Of a stretch of DNA of 64,000 bases, positions 41,226-48,912 are shown piece by piece. The translations under genes and the position numbers were made by a program. Positions within the stretch are counted from its first letter, which is position 1; each line of letters starts with the position of its first letter. The stretch is from positions 341,684-405,683 of the forward strand of contig CAKORR010000001.1 in assembly GCA_934101595.1 (NCBI GenBank), written 5' to 3'. The notes under the pieces were generated by a model that saw nothing but the letters and a program-made list of their open reading frames with translations, was not told the DNA's origin and ran no database searches. The DNA comes from an uncultured Bacilli bacterium (GTDB lineage Bacteria > Bacillota_I > Bacilli_A > RF39 > UBA660).

Positions 41226-42135
41226 GAAAACGAACGTTTATCGTTTTTCCTTTTTTTATTGTGTAGGAATTTTTATCTTTTTTAGTTAGCACTCTTGCAA
41301 AGTCTCCATCTAAATCAATTGGATCATCGGGAGCAAAATTATTAAAAACGATGTTAATTTCTTCGGCACTAAAGTGATTTATTAGCTCAGGATAATTATG
41401 CAAGTCGAATTTTTTTAAGACTATATCTTTCGCTAATAATAACATATCCTTTTTTTCCATATTTCTTACAAAAGTTGTTTCAAAACATCCGTCATCCAAA
41501 GATACATTATTAAAAAGATTCATTCCTCCAAAACCTTTCGAATTAGTAAAAGTTCCGACTATAGCTTGTTCATTAAATGTTTCTCCATCATGAGTAACTG
41601 TCATATCATAAACTATAGGCTTACTATTCTTAAACTCTTCTAAGCCTACTATTAAATATGCTAGGTATTTTAAACGTTTTTTTAACTCACTCGTTGTTTT
41701 ACAAGGAACATTTGCAAAATAACCAAATGCACTAACATAAGAAAAAGGAACGTCATTTATTGTAAAAATGTCTAACTTCTTATCTTGTCCATCCATTATT
41801 AAACTTGCGGTTTTAACTGGATTTTTGGAAAGGTTAAAGTTTTTGCGTAAATCATTAGCTGTTCCAATAGGTATATGACTTAATCGAGCTTTTGTATTCG
41901 TGTTATAAGTACCTTGAATAATTTCACCAAATGTTCCATCACCGCCGTAAGATACAATTAAGTCACTTTCATCACTAACCTCTGTAGCTATGTCAATTGC
42001 ATGAAAAGCATATTCACTTTTCTTGGCATTAATTTCATATTTTTCATCTAGTTTTTTTAATACTTTATCTAAAGTTTTATTATTAAATCCTGACGAAACA
42101 GGATTGTATATTAATGTACATTTTTCTTTTTCCAT
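41218..42135 (-). CDS. diacylglycerol/lipid kinase (DagK/YegS family)
   Basis: 305 residues. N-terminal LIYNPVSSGFNNK, nucleotide-binding DLIVSYGGDGTFGEIIQG (GGDGT), HIPIGTANDLRKNF; the C-terminal domain contains PIDLDGDFARV. It phosphorylates a lipid such as diacylglycerol, recycling it from lipoteichoic-acid or phospholipid turnover at the membrane. GAGGGAT precedes the ATG. Confidence 0.92.
   Translation of the reverse strand: MEKEKCTLIYNPVSSGFNNKTLDKVLKKLDEKYEINAKKSEYAFHAIDIATEVSDESDLIVSYGGDGTFGEIIQGTYNTNTKARLSHIPIGTANDLRKNFNLSKNPVKTASLIMDGQDKKLDIFTINDVPFSYVSAFGYFANVPCKTTSELKKRLKYLAYLIVGLEEFKNSKPIVYDMTVTHDGETFNEQAIVGTFTNSKGFGGMNLFNNVSLDDGCFETTFVRNMEKKDMLLLAKDIVLKKFDLHNYPELINHFSAEEINIVFNNFAPDDPIDLDGDFARVLTKKDKNSYTIKKGKTINVRFPK
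41224..41258. terminator. bidirectional terminator between the helicase and lipid kinase genes
   Basis: AGGAAAACGA (41224-41233) and TCGTTTTTCCT (41241-41251) form a stem with T runs beyond. The convergent genes overlap by 8 bp inside it. Confidence 0.75.
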
Positions 42136-42187
42136 CCAAATCCCTCTCTCAATAATTTACTATATCAAAAAATGTACAAATAAACAA

Positions 42188-42616
42188 CTATAAAAAATCT
42201 TTTAAGCTCTCTACAAAGCACTCTTGCTCTTTAACAAAACGGTCAATTATTTTTTCAACAGACTCATCTATATCTTTATTATTTAGTATCTTTCTTCCTT
42301 CTATAATTCCCATGTTTGTACCGTTTAACAAAAGCTCAGCTATCTTAGACGGACTGTGATCCTTAAGGGTTTTCATATTAATGCTGGACCAAGTCATGGC
42401 TTTGTTTAAAGTTGTAGTATCACTTGGACTTTCTTCAGAATCATATCTTGAAAAAAGATCCATAATATCACACTTTATCTCCTCATAAAATGATTTTTGA
42501 TCGCTTAATAGTTTTTTGAATTTTTCATCGTCAACCTTATCAATTATGTAACTTATAGCATCAACACCCATTGATGCCCCTTTGCTTATTTCATTTAATG
42601 CATTTATATTTTCCAT
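42188..42616 (-). CDS. small four-helix (ferritin-like/DUF2383-like) protein
   Basis: 142 residues, all-helical, no signal. Helix pattern: INALNEISKGASMGVDAISY, then KLLSDQKSFYEEIKCDIM, TLNKAMTWSSINMKTLKD and GTNMGIIEGRKILNNKDI, with regularly spaced Glu/Tyr/His residues. This matches the DUF2383/PA2169-type ferritin-like bundles. The function is not established. Its start codon and SD are inside a perfect inverted repeat. Confidence 0.75.
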   Translation of the reverse strand: MENINALNEISKGASMGVDAISYIIDKVDDEKFKKLLSDQKSFYEEIKCDIMDLFSRYDSEESPSDTTTLNKAMTWSSINMKTLKDHSPSKIAELLLNGTNMGIIEGRKILNNKDIDESVEKIIDRFVKEQECFVESLKDFL

Positions 42617-42641
42617 ACTAATATCCTCCTATATTAGTATG
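42614..42641 (-). promoter_or_regulatory. perfect inverted repeat enclosing the ribosome site and start codon
   Basis: Minus strand CATACTAATAT, then AGGAGG, then ATATTAGTATG: 11-bp perfect arms, the SD forming the 6-nt loop and the ATG at the end of the 3' arm. Folding would hide the start codon while exposing the SD. Confidence 0.65.
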
Positions 42642-42662
42642 AGCAATAATTTTTAACATATG

Positions 42663-42686
42663 CAAAAAGGTGCTCTATTGCACCTT
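42663..42686 (-). terminator. intrinsic terminator after the C-terminally anchored protein
   Basis: AAGGTGC (42667-42673) and GCACCTT (42680-42686) with a T run on the minus strand; overlaps the CDS stop. Confidence 0.75.
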
Positions 42687-43298
42687 ATAAGTTTTCATTT
42701 TTCCTTTTAAATAAATACCTACGCTTAATAACTCTACAATGACAATGCTAAAGTATATCATTATATTATCACTAGTTGTCGAATTAGTGATTTTTGTATC
42801 TTCATTTTGCTCTTCTTTAACCTCGGATTTATCATTAATATAGTAAACAACTAAATCTTTATTTTTAAATTCTTCTTTTAGTGGGATTTTAACTTCAAAT
42901 GTGTTGCCATTAATCTTAGTTATATAATTATCAATGGATTTTGCGAAAAGTGATAAATCATACATGTCAACGTCTGTAGAATTTATTAGCTTCATTATGG
43001 ATTCATACGTTTTACCATCAGTAATTTCTTTTACCCTAATCATAGTATCTAGAGGTATTGTTCCTTCTTTAGTTGTAATAATTATATCAGTATCGATATC
43101 ACTTGTAGTTAATTTTGAAGTATACATTTTACTTGTATTTTTGCCAATTACAAAGTATATCTCTTCATTATTTATTGTTGCCTTATAAATAATCTTGTCA
43201 TAAGATTCTTCTTTTATTTTTAAATCATTGTTTATGTTCTTTAAATTACCAAGATTAAATAAATTATCAAAGACGCTATTAATCCCAACCGCAAACAT
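42675..43298 (-). CDS. C-terminally membrane-anchored protein of unknown function, possibly truncated
   Basis: 207 residues. The N-terminal 175 are beta-rich and polar (KIIYKATINNEEIYFVIGKN; EGTIPLDTMIRVKEITDGKT), and a single C-terminal helix (IMIYFSIVIVELLSVGIYL) ends in KGKMKTYKVQ. The layout is that of the tail end of a surface protein, but no signal peptide precedes it. The SD (GAGG) is better placed for an ATG seven bases upstream in another frame that runs only eight codons, so a start-region frameshift is possible. Located between an ECF sigma pair and the ferritin-like gene. Confidence 0.6.
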   Translation of the reverse strand: MFAVGINSVFDNLFNLGNLKNINNDLKIKEESYDKIIYKATINNEEIYFVIGKNTSKMYTSKLTTSDIDTDIIITTKEGTIPLDTMIRVKEITDGKTYESIMKLINSTDVDMYDLSLFAKSIDNYITKINGNTFEVKIPLKEEFKNKDLVVYYINDKSEVKEEQNEDTKITNSTTSDNIMIYFSIVIVELLSVGIYLKGKMKTYKVQ

Positions 43299-43346
43299 AA
43301 CGCATAAATGCCTCTTTATATTATTATTTTAAACTATAAATAAACA

Positions 43347-44036
43347 TTACAGATTAAAGAAATTATCAATTCCTATTATTCCACTATAGTAGCTGTTCAT
43401 AATTTCTATACATAATTTTATCTTGTCTTTATCAATATTGTAATTAGCCTTATATTCATCTAATATTTCATTATATAGCATTTCATAGTAAAACGTAATT
43501 CGACTATATTTAGAATTAACAATAAAGTCAACCAAATCCTTTACTTTTTCTTTTATTTCTTCTCCAAAGTTGGATAATAGATATTCATTTATTTTAACCT
43601 TATTTCCATCAATTGTTATTTCGTCACCCAAAATAGAAGATAATTTTTTTTGAATTGGCAATTCATCATTTTTTATATCATCTATTATATAATTTTCATA
43701 TTGCAACATTTTTTGCACTGTATACTTTGAAATTTCTTTTTCCCTAGCAATATTTTTTTTAGGTATTACATTATTAGCTACAAACGAATTATCTGCGGTT
43801 TTATTAACTTTTAAAATTATTTCATTTTCAATGTCAATTAATACCCAATAATCAGGTAAAATTTCACAATTGCTATCCCACACAGATGCGGTTTTTGATG
43901 TCATAAGTATACCAATATATAATCTGTTGTTTTCAATTCTTAGCATTGGATATAAAGGTGTATACTCTCCTAAACCAATTTTCTCTTTCTCATCATTAAC
44001 TATGTTTAAATACTTATCTAAACTATTATCATTCAT
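43347..44036 (-). CDS. unknown cytosolic protein co-transcribed with an ECF sigma factor
   Basis: 229 residues, no signal or membrane helix. N-terminal half beta-containing (LYPMLRIENNRLYIGILMTS; DYWVLIDIENEIILKV), C-terminal half helical with many Lys/Glu. It overlaps the ECF sigma gene by 8 bp. That place is usual for an anti-sigma factor, but anti-sigmas of this type normally carry a membrane helix or a zinc-binding HxxxCxxC, neither of which I see. Unrecognised. Confidence 0.7.
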   Translation of the reverse strand: MNDNSLDKYLNIVNDEKEKIGLGEYTPLYPMLRIENNRLYIGILMTSKTASVWDSNCEILPDYWVLIDIENEIILKVNKTADNSFVANNVIPKKNIAREKEISKYTVQKMLQYENYIIDDIKNDELPIQKKLSSILGDEITIDGNKVKINEYLLSNFGEEIKEKVKDLVDFIVNSKYSRITFYYEMLYNEILDEYKANYNIDKDKIKLCIEIMNSYYSGIIGIDNFFNL

Positions 44037-44502
44037 AATATCTCTCCTTTATTTTTTTCCTTGCACTATACAAATAATATTTAATATTTGATTCATTTGT
44101 ATTTAATGCTTCGCTTATTTCTTTTATTGAAAGGCCTTTTAGGTAAAAAAGTTTAAATGCATATTTTTCATTTTTGGTAAATCCGATATTTTCTAAATCA
44201 TAAAATATTTCTCTAAAAATAATTTTGGCAGTCATGTCATTTGTATTTAACGGCTGTTTTTCTTCATCAATAACTATATTATCTTTCTCTTTAATATACT
44301 TTTTTGCTTTAGTGCACCAAATATTATAAGCTATTTTCCATATTAAATTATTAATTTTTTCTATTTTTATATCTTTGTTTAGATATTCAAAGATTGCTAA
44401 GAAAACACTATTTGTTAAATCCTCAGCATCAAATCTGTTATTAGTTTTTTTAAGAGCCCATTCATAAATTTTCTCAAAATATTCATCGTAAATCTTATCC
44501 AT
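44029..44502 (-). CDS. ECF-type RNA polymerase sigma factor
   Basis: About 157 residues from ATG 44502 (AAAGG seven bases upstream). Sigma region 2: YFEKIYEWALKKTNNRFDAEDLTNSVFL (core pieces RFDAEDLTN). Region 4: NEKYAFKLFYLKGLSIKEIS, then EALNTNESNIKYYLYSARKK. Small two-domain sigma used for a dedicated regulon. The next gene overlaps it by 8 bp. The upstream gene encodes an HExxH protein, a plausible target or regulator. Confidence 0.9.
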   Translation of the reverse strand: MDKIYDEYFEKIYEWALKKTNNRFDAEDLTNSVFLAIFEYLNKDIKIEKINNLIWKIAYNIWCTKAKKYIKEKDNIVIDEEKQPLNTNDMTAKIIFREIFYDLENIGFTKNEKYAFKLFYLKGLSIKEISEALNTNESNIKYYLYSARKKIKERYYE

Positions 44503-44631
44503 ATTATCGCCTTTCACTAATATAGTGATAAAATTGTTAAAAAGGTTAGTAATAAATTCACTTTAACTATAGCATAATGTTGATAAGATAAGCTCTCTTT
44601 TTCGCATTTGTTTACTCAAAAATGTAAATAA

Positions 44632-46131
44632 CTAGTTCATAGTTTTTTCTCCTATTTGACTATCAGTTAATCCTTTTATACTAAATTCATGTATTACATC
44701 TTTTAAACTGACATTCTCTAAATCTTCAGTGATGTTAATCATTTTAGCTATTACTGAGCCATCTTTATTAACTTGATTTAATAATTCTTCGGCTAAATAA
44801 GTATCAAATAAATATTGATAACCGTCAATAATATATACGCCTTCTTCTATAAATGCATTAGTATAAGTATCGCAATCATTGTCTACTGCACTTTCGATAT
44901 CGATATCAATATGTCCAAAATAGTCATCCTCAATTTCTTCACCCATATTTCGTATAAATTTTATTAGTTCTTTTTTATTTTCTTCCACTTGGTTAAAATA
45001 ATTCCTCCAACATGATATCCTTTGTTCCCTTGAGATAGAAAAACCATTAATGCTCGTTTTTAAATCCATAAATAATGAAAATAAACTAGCAAATATTTCC
45101 TCATTGTCTTTGTTTCTAAATTCTAAAATTTTATCAATTATACTTTGTTGATAGCCTTTATCTTTTAAAAATTGTTTGGCAATATTCTCAAAAAAAATAC
45201 TAGGAAATTCTTCAAGAGAAAAATTAGATGTTTTAGAAAGTTTATGAATAGATATGTAATGCATAAACTCATGAACAAACGCACAAAATGTCTCTATGGT
45301 TTCGTTACCATCAATATAAATATTCCAAACGCCATTTTCATTTTTATAACATTTTGATTTGCTACAGTTATTGGTATCCTTTTTAAATACAATCTGATTA
45401 TTGATTTTAAGATTGTTATATATTTTATGCCAATCTTCGGGTGCATTTATATAATTTAAAAATTCAATAAATAAACTATCTAATTCATGCATTGTTATTT
45501 TTGGCAATTCTACATTATTTTCTGCTTCACGTTGCATTCTGCTATCAAGCATTTTATTTAAGGAAAAACCAACTATATCACTAACGCTATCTAGCATATC
45601 AAAATAATATTTTTTTAAATTCTCGCCGGTACACTTTAGAATATAATTGTATAGTTCAAAGCGAATTTCTTTTTTTGTCCATTCTATAATTTTAACAAAA
45701 TCTTGTCTATTTTTTAGATAATCTACAAAATCATTGAAATTGGAGGTTTTTGTATAATAAAAGTAAGCTAAAAAGTCGATAAGTAATTCATCAGAGAGAC
45801 CATTATTTGGTTCAAAAAGGCCTTTTTTAAAATTTGAATTATTCCTAATTAAATATTCTAAATAAAACTGAATTAATAAGTCTTTATGATCCTTAGGATT
45901 ACCAAAAGCTGTTGGATTAAAAATTTGATTTATAGCTTCAGAAAAAAAATCATCAAAATTACATATATACAGCGTATCTTCATCACTGTCTTCCACTAAA
46001 CTAATCTTTTTTTTACTACCCAATATCATTTGAAAAAGTTGATAATTGTTAGTAATAACGTTTTTTATATCATTTATATTCTTTTCATCATCGTAGATTA
46101 TTTCTATATCTTTAACTTTAAGTGAAGCCAT
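44632..46131 (-). CDS. unknown 499-residue protein with HExxH metallopeptidase motif
   Basis: No signal peptide. About residues 275-320 read ETFCAFVHEFMHYISIHKLS, then SLEEFPSIFFENIAKQ. HEFMH is a zinc HExxH and the Glu residues about 20-26 further on could be the third ligand of a gluzincin. N-terminal 270 residues helical, C-terminal region acidic (DDYFGHIDIDIESAVDNDCD). No family recognised. It precedes the ECF sigma gene by about 130 bp on the same strand and may be one transcription unit with it. Confidence 0.75.
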   Translation of the reverse strand: MASLKVKDIEIIYDDEKNINDIKNVITNNYQLFQMILGSKKKISLVEDSDEDTLYICNFDDFFSEAINQIFNPTAFGNPKDHKDLLIQFYLEYLIRNNSNFKKGLFEPNNGLSDELLIDFLAYFYYTKTSNFNDFVDYLKNRQDFVKIIEWTKKEIRFELYNYILKCTGENLKKYYFDMLDSVSDIVGFSLNKMLDSRMQREAENNVELPKITMHELDSLFIEFLNYINAPEDWHKIYNNLKINNQIVFKKDTNNCSKSKCYKNENGVWNIYIDGNETIETFCAFVHEFMHYISIHKLSKTSNFSLEEFPSIFFENIAKQFLKDKGYQQSIIDKILEFRNKDNEEIFASLFSLFMDLKTSINGFSISREQRISCWRNYFNQVEENKKELIKFIRNMGEEIEDDYFGHIDIDIESAVDNDCDTYTNAFIEEGVYIIDGYQYLFDTYLAEELLNQVNKDGSVIAKMINITEDLENVSLKDVIHEFSIKGLTDSQIGEKTMN

Positions 46132-46292
46132 TAAATCACCCCATAATTATAGCTCTAATATATCATTAATTATATTAAAAATCAAAATCCAATAATATAA
46201 AAAGTAATTATTGCTTTAAGTTTACAAAATGATTTGTCAAATATGAGAAAAAATGTTTATTAGAGATATAAGTGATCATAGGGAGGGCTTTC

Positions 46293-46827
46293 ATAAAAGA
46301 TAAAATAAAACAAGTCAAGGAAAAAACTTCTGGATTTTTTCAGAAATCATTAAAATTTTGTGGCAAGGAAATTGCTTTGAACTCAAATCAACATTTTGAC
46401 ATTTGGCAAATACGAAATGATGAAAATTTGCGACAAGGTATATATGATTATCAAGTTCAATATGTATTTCCTCAATCTGGATATATTATTTTAGATTTTA
46501 GTTAAGGAGTAGAAAATAAAAATTTTTCCATAAATGAAATAACAGTTTATGTACCAGACTCTAGTGAAAATATTATTTCTGCAAATTTGGAATGATAGAA
46601 ATTGCTAAAGATGCTAATTTTGGACTTGATATGGAAACAAAAGAATATATAGGTGCTTCAGAAATCGCTCAAAAACCAAACGCAATAAATTTGTTGGATT
46701 TTGCTAATAATGATTTAGAAAACGCAGAAGTTTTAGGAGAGTGTAGACTTGGTGTAGCAATGGGAAGGGAACGAATTCCTGTGTGCCAAAGTGTAAAAAA
46801 ATCTTTAGACAACGGAAAAAACAAGTA
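46293..46827 (+). pseudogene. decayed gene with ATA start, in-frame stop and frameshift
   Basis: Behind GGGAGGG the frame opens with ATA at 46293: IKDKIKQVKEKTSGFFQKSL, then CGKEIALNSNQHFDIWQ. An in-frame TAA (46502-46504) interrupts it after GYIILDFS. The same frame continues GVENKNFSINEITVYVPDSS. After a slip near 46592 it continues IEIAKDANFGLDMETKEYIG to SLDNGKNK and TAA. Restored, it would be about 178 residues of unknown family. Three lesions make it a pseudogene. Confidence 0.7.
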
Positions 46828-47085
46828 ATAGACTAATTTTATTAAATAATATTTATTCTCAATGATAATTATAACGCAGTTATTAAAAGCATCATTGGGA
46901 ATTATTTGTATATAAAAACTAACTATCTCTAATTAGCCTTTATTACTTAAACTCGAATAGTTCAAGTATCAATGAATTTGGTGCCTTAAGGGAAGAAGTA
47001 GAACAACTTTTAGGACATAGTTAATAATTAGTAATAACTATAAACTAACTCGATTAATACTATAAAATTATTAAAATATCAAAAA
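46828..47085 (+). other. gene debris downstream of ssrA
   Basis: No intact gene in this stretch. Two short open pieces look like coding scraps: NDNYNAVIKSIIGNYLYIKT (about 46860-46935) and NEFGALREEVEQLLGHS, ending at TAA near 47024. Both end without proper starts. Confidence 0.4.
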
Positions 47086-47099
47086 ATAATAAAATATGT

Positions 47100-47117
47100 T
47101 ATAATTTTATAGGGAGG
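47100..47117 (+). promoter_or_regulatory. -10 element and ribosome site of the 152-residue gene
   Basis: TATAAT (47100-47105) followed by AGGGAGG (47111-47117) eight bases before the ATG. The transcript would have an almost absent leader, so the -10 may be fortuitous. The SD is strong. Confidence 0.4.
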
Positions 47118-47124
47118 TAAAATT

Positions 47125-47583
47125 ATGTCTGATAACATGTATGATAAAAGAGGTTTTTTAAAACCTGAATATGCTGTTTTGGCTGAATCTCAAAAAAAAA
47201 CAATATTGATTAATAACGATATTAAAAAAATTGATCACCGTACTAATTTTGGAAAAGGTTTTGTATATAAAAGTGTTGATGGTGGTGAACACGATTCAAT
47301 GGAATCTGTTGAACGAGTTAATAAAGCATATTTCGATAGTAGGATAATTGATAATACATCACACAAAGATTATGCTCGTTATGTTGAACTAGAAAAAGCA
47401 TATTTCGATTGCTTTACACCAAAGTTTAATATTAACGATAAAGATATGATACAACAAGTTCTTACAGCACAACAAGAAAAATTTGTTGCTTACATCAAAG
47501 AAAGATATGCAAATTATTTATCAGAAATACTAGAACGCTTTAGTTATGATAAACAAGATTATAATAGGAGTCCAAAAAAATAA
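47125..47583 (+). CDS. small protein of unknown function downstream of the tmRNA gene
   Basis: 152 residues, highly charged and rich in Tyr, Lys and Asp, no signal or membrane helix (MSDNMYDKRGFLKPEYAVLA; ARYVELEKAYFDCFTPKFN). AGGGAGG SD. No family recognised. It is the only intact gene among the plus-strand scraps between the HExxH gene and ssrA, so probably a survivor of an integrated element. Confidence 0.7.
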   Translation: MSDNMYDKRGFLKPEYAVLAESQKKTILINNDIKKIDHRTNFGKGFVYKSVDGGEHDSMESVERVNKAYFDSRIIDNTSHKDYARYVELEKAYFDCFTPKFNINDKDMIQQVLTAQQEKFVAYIKERYANYLSEILERFSYDKQDYNRSPKK

Positions 47584-47691
47584 TAAAAAAACATACTGAT
47601 TATAATAAAATTTAGGATTTGAAAAGACAATCATTTTACATACGCTAATTGATTATGTCAATTTGCAAGTGTGTTTCTAAATTGTCAAAAT

Positions 47692-47725
47692 AAAACTACT
47701 TTCAATTTAATTTGAGAGTAGTTTT
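47692..47725 (-). terminator. terminator after the tmRNA gene
   Basis: AAAACTACTTTCAA and TTGAGAGTAGTTTT (47692-47725), 38 bp after the tmRNA 3' end; one internal mismatch. Confidence 0.7.
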
Positions 47726-47762
47726 TATATTATCTCGAAAAAGTTCGAGTTTACTATCAATA

Positions 47763-48122
47763 TGGTGGAGCAGAGGAGAATCGAACTCCTGTCCAATATA
47801 TCCTATTACATAACATCTACAAGTTTAGTTAGATTTAATTGATAAACATACTGGCTCTTAACACACCTATATGTTTATTTTCTTGTAATAATTCATTTTT
47901 ATAGCACAAGAATCTATAAAAATATATCTTACTAAATCGAACCCATATACTCTACGTAAGAAAAAAGTAGATGAGTGCTCCCAAACTTAATTTAAATTAA
48001 GCAGCAAATGCTAGAGGAGCGAAACCATAATTAGTTTCGTCATTTAATTTTAATTTTGAGTGTTAGGCACTCAGCCACTTGCAGTCATGCATAGCAATAC
48101 ATGTCGAAACCATTACTGCCCC
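47763..48122 (-). ncRNA. ssrA: tmRNA (SsrA)
   Basis: 360 nt. The tRNA-like domain pairs 5' GGGGCAG with CTGCTCC-A-CCA; the T arm is AGGAGTTCGATTCTCCT; the 5' segment TAATGGTTTCGACA is typical. The tag frame ends NDETNYGFAPLAFAA then TAA-TTTAAATT (48001 region). The tag ending AFAA is a normal ClpXP-type degron. It rescues stalled ribosomes. The first tag codon is not certain. Confidence 0.95.
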
Positions 48123-48156
48123 ATGGAGTAATTATATCACATAATTACTTATAATT

Positions 48157-48912
48157 CTAGGATATTACACTTTTCTTTTTTTGAATATGATAAATAATCA
48201 TAAGTTGTAAACGAAAAGGAATAAATCTTAACATAAATATTCCTAACTTAATTTTGAAAGTTGGCACTATTATCATTTTATTTTTCAAACATTTTTCAAT
48301 GCCATATCTTGCCACATACTCACTTGTGGCACCTTTTATTTCAAAAAAGCCATTAGCCACCTTGTTAAAATTGGTATTGACCGGACCAGGACATAAGGCG
48401 CTTATATGAACATGACTTTTCATCCTGCGTAATTCCTCGTTTATAGCCATTGTAAGCTTCGTTACATAATTTTTAGTCGCATAATATGTATTTAGTCTAG
48501 GTCCAGCCATAAATCCTGCTGAACTACATACATTTAGTATTCTACCACTATCTTTTTTTACAAAGTCTTGTAAAAATAGTTTCGTTAACACATGAACAGC
48601 TTTTATATTTACATCAATCATTTCCAGTTCTTTTTCTAAATCTGTTTCATAGAATAAACCAAACAAACCAAATCCGGCATTGTTAATAAGAAAATCGATT
48701 TTGTTCTTATAAGTATCATATAATTTTCTTACTTCATTCATATTTTTTAAATCACAGGGATAAATCTCTGAAACAGTCTTTAATTCTTTTTGAAGTTCTT
48801 TAAGCTTTTTCTTATCACGTGCAACTAAAATAAGTTTATTATCACTTTTATCTAAATACTTTGCCATATCTCTTCCGATACCGCTTGAAGCACCTGTTAT
48901 AAGTATATTCAT
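48157..48912 (-). CDS. short-chain dehydrogenase/reductase
   Basis: 251 residues. ILITGASSGIGRDMAKYLDK (Rossmann), FLINNAGFGLFG, catalytic Ser in NVCSSAGFMAGPR, YYATKNYV (Tyr-x3-Lys) and CPGPVNTNF. A hydrophobic C-terminal region (IKLGIFMLRFIPFRLQLMII) suggests membrane association. NAD(P)-dependent; substrate unknown. Its start overlaps the uvrB stop by 4 bp, so it is the last gene of the ligA-uvrB operon. Confidence 0.93.
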   Translation of the reverse strand: MNILITGASSGIGRDMAKYLDKSDNKLILVARDKKKLKELQKELKTVSEIYPCDLKNMNEVRKLYDTYKNKIDFLINNAGFGLFGLFYETDLEKELEMIDVNIKAVHVLTKLFLQDFVKKDSGRILNVCSSAGFMAGPRLNTYYATKNYVTKLTMAINEELRRMKSHVHISALCPGPVNTNFNKVANGFFEIKGATSEYVARYGIEKCLKNKMIIVPTFKIKLGIFMLRFIPFRLQLMIIYHIQKKKSVIS

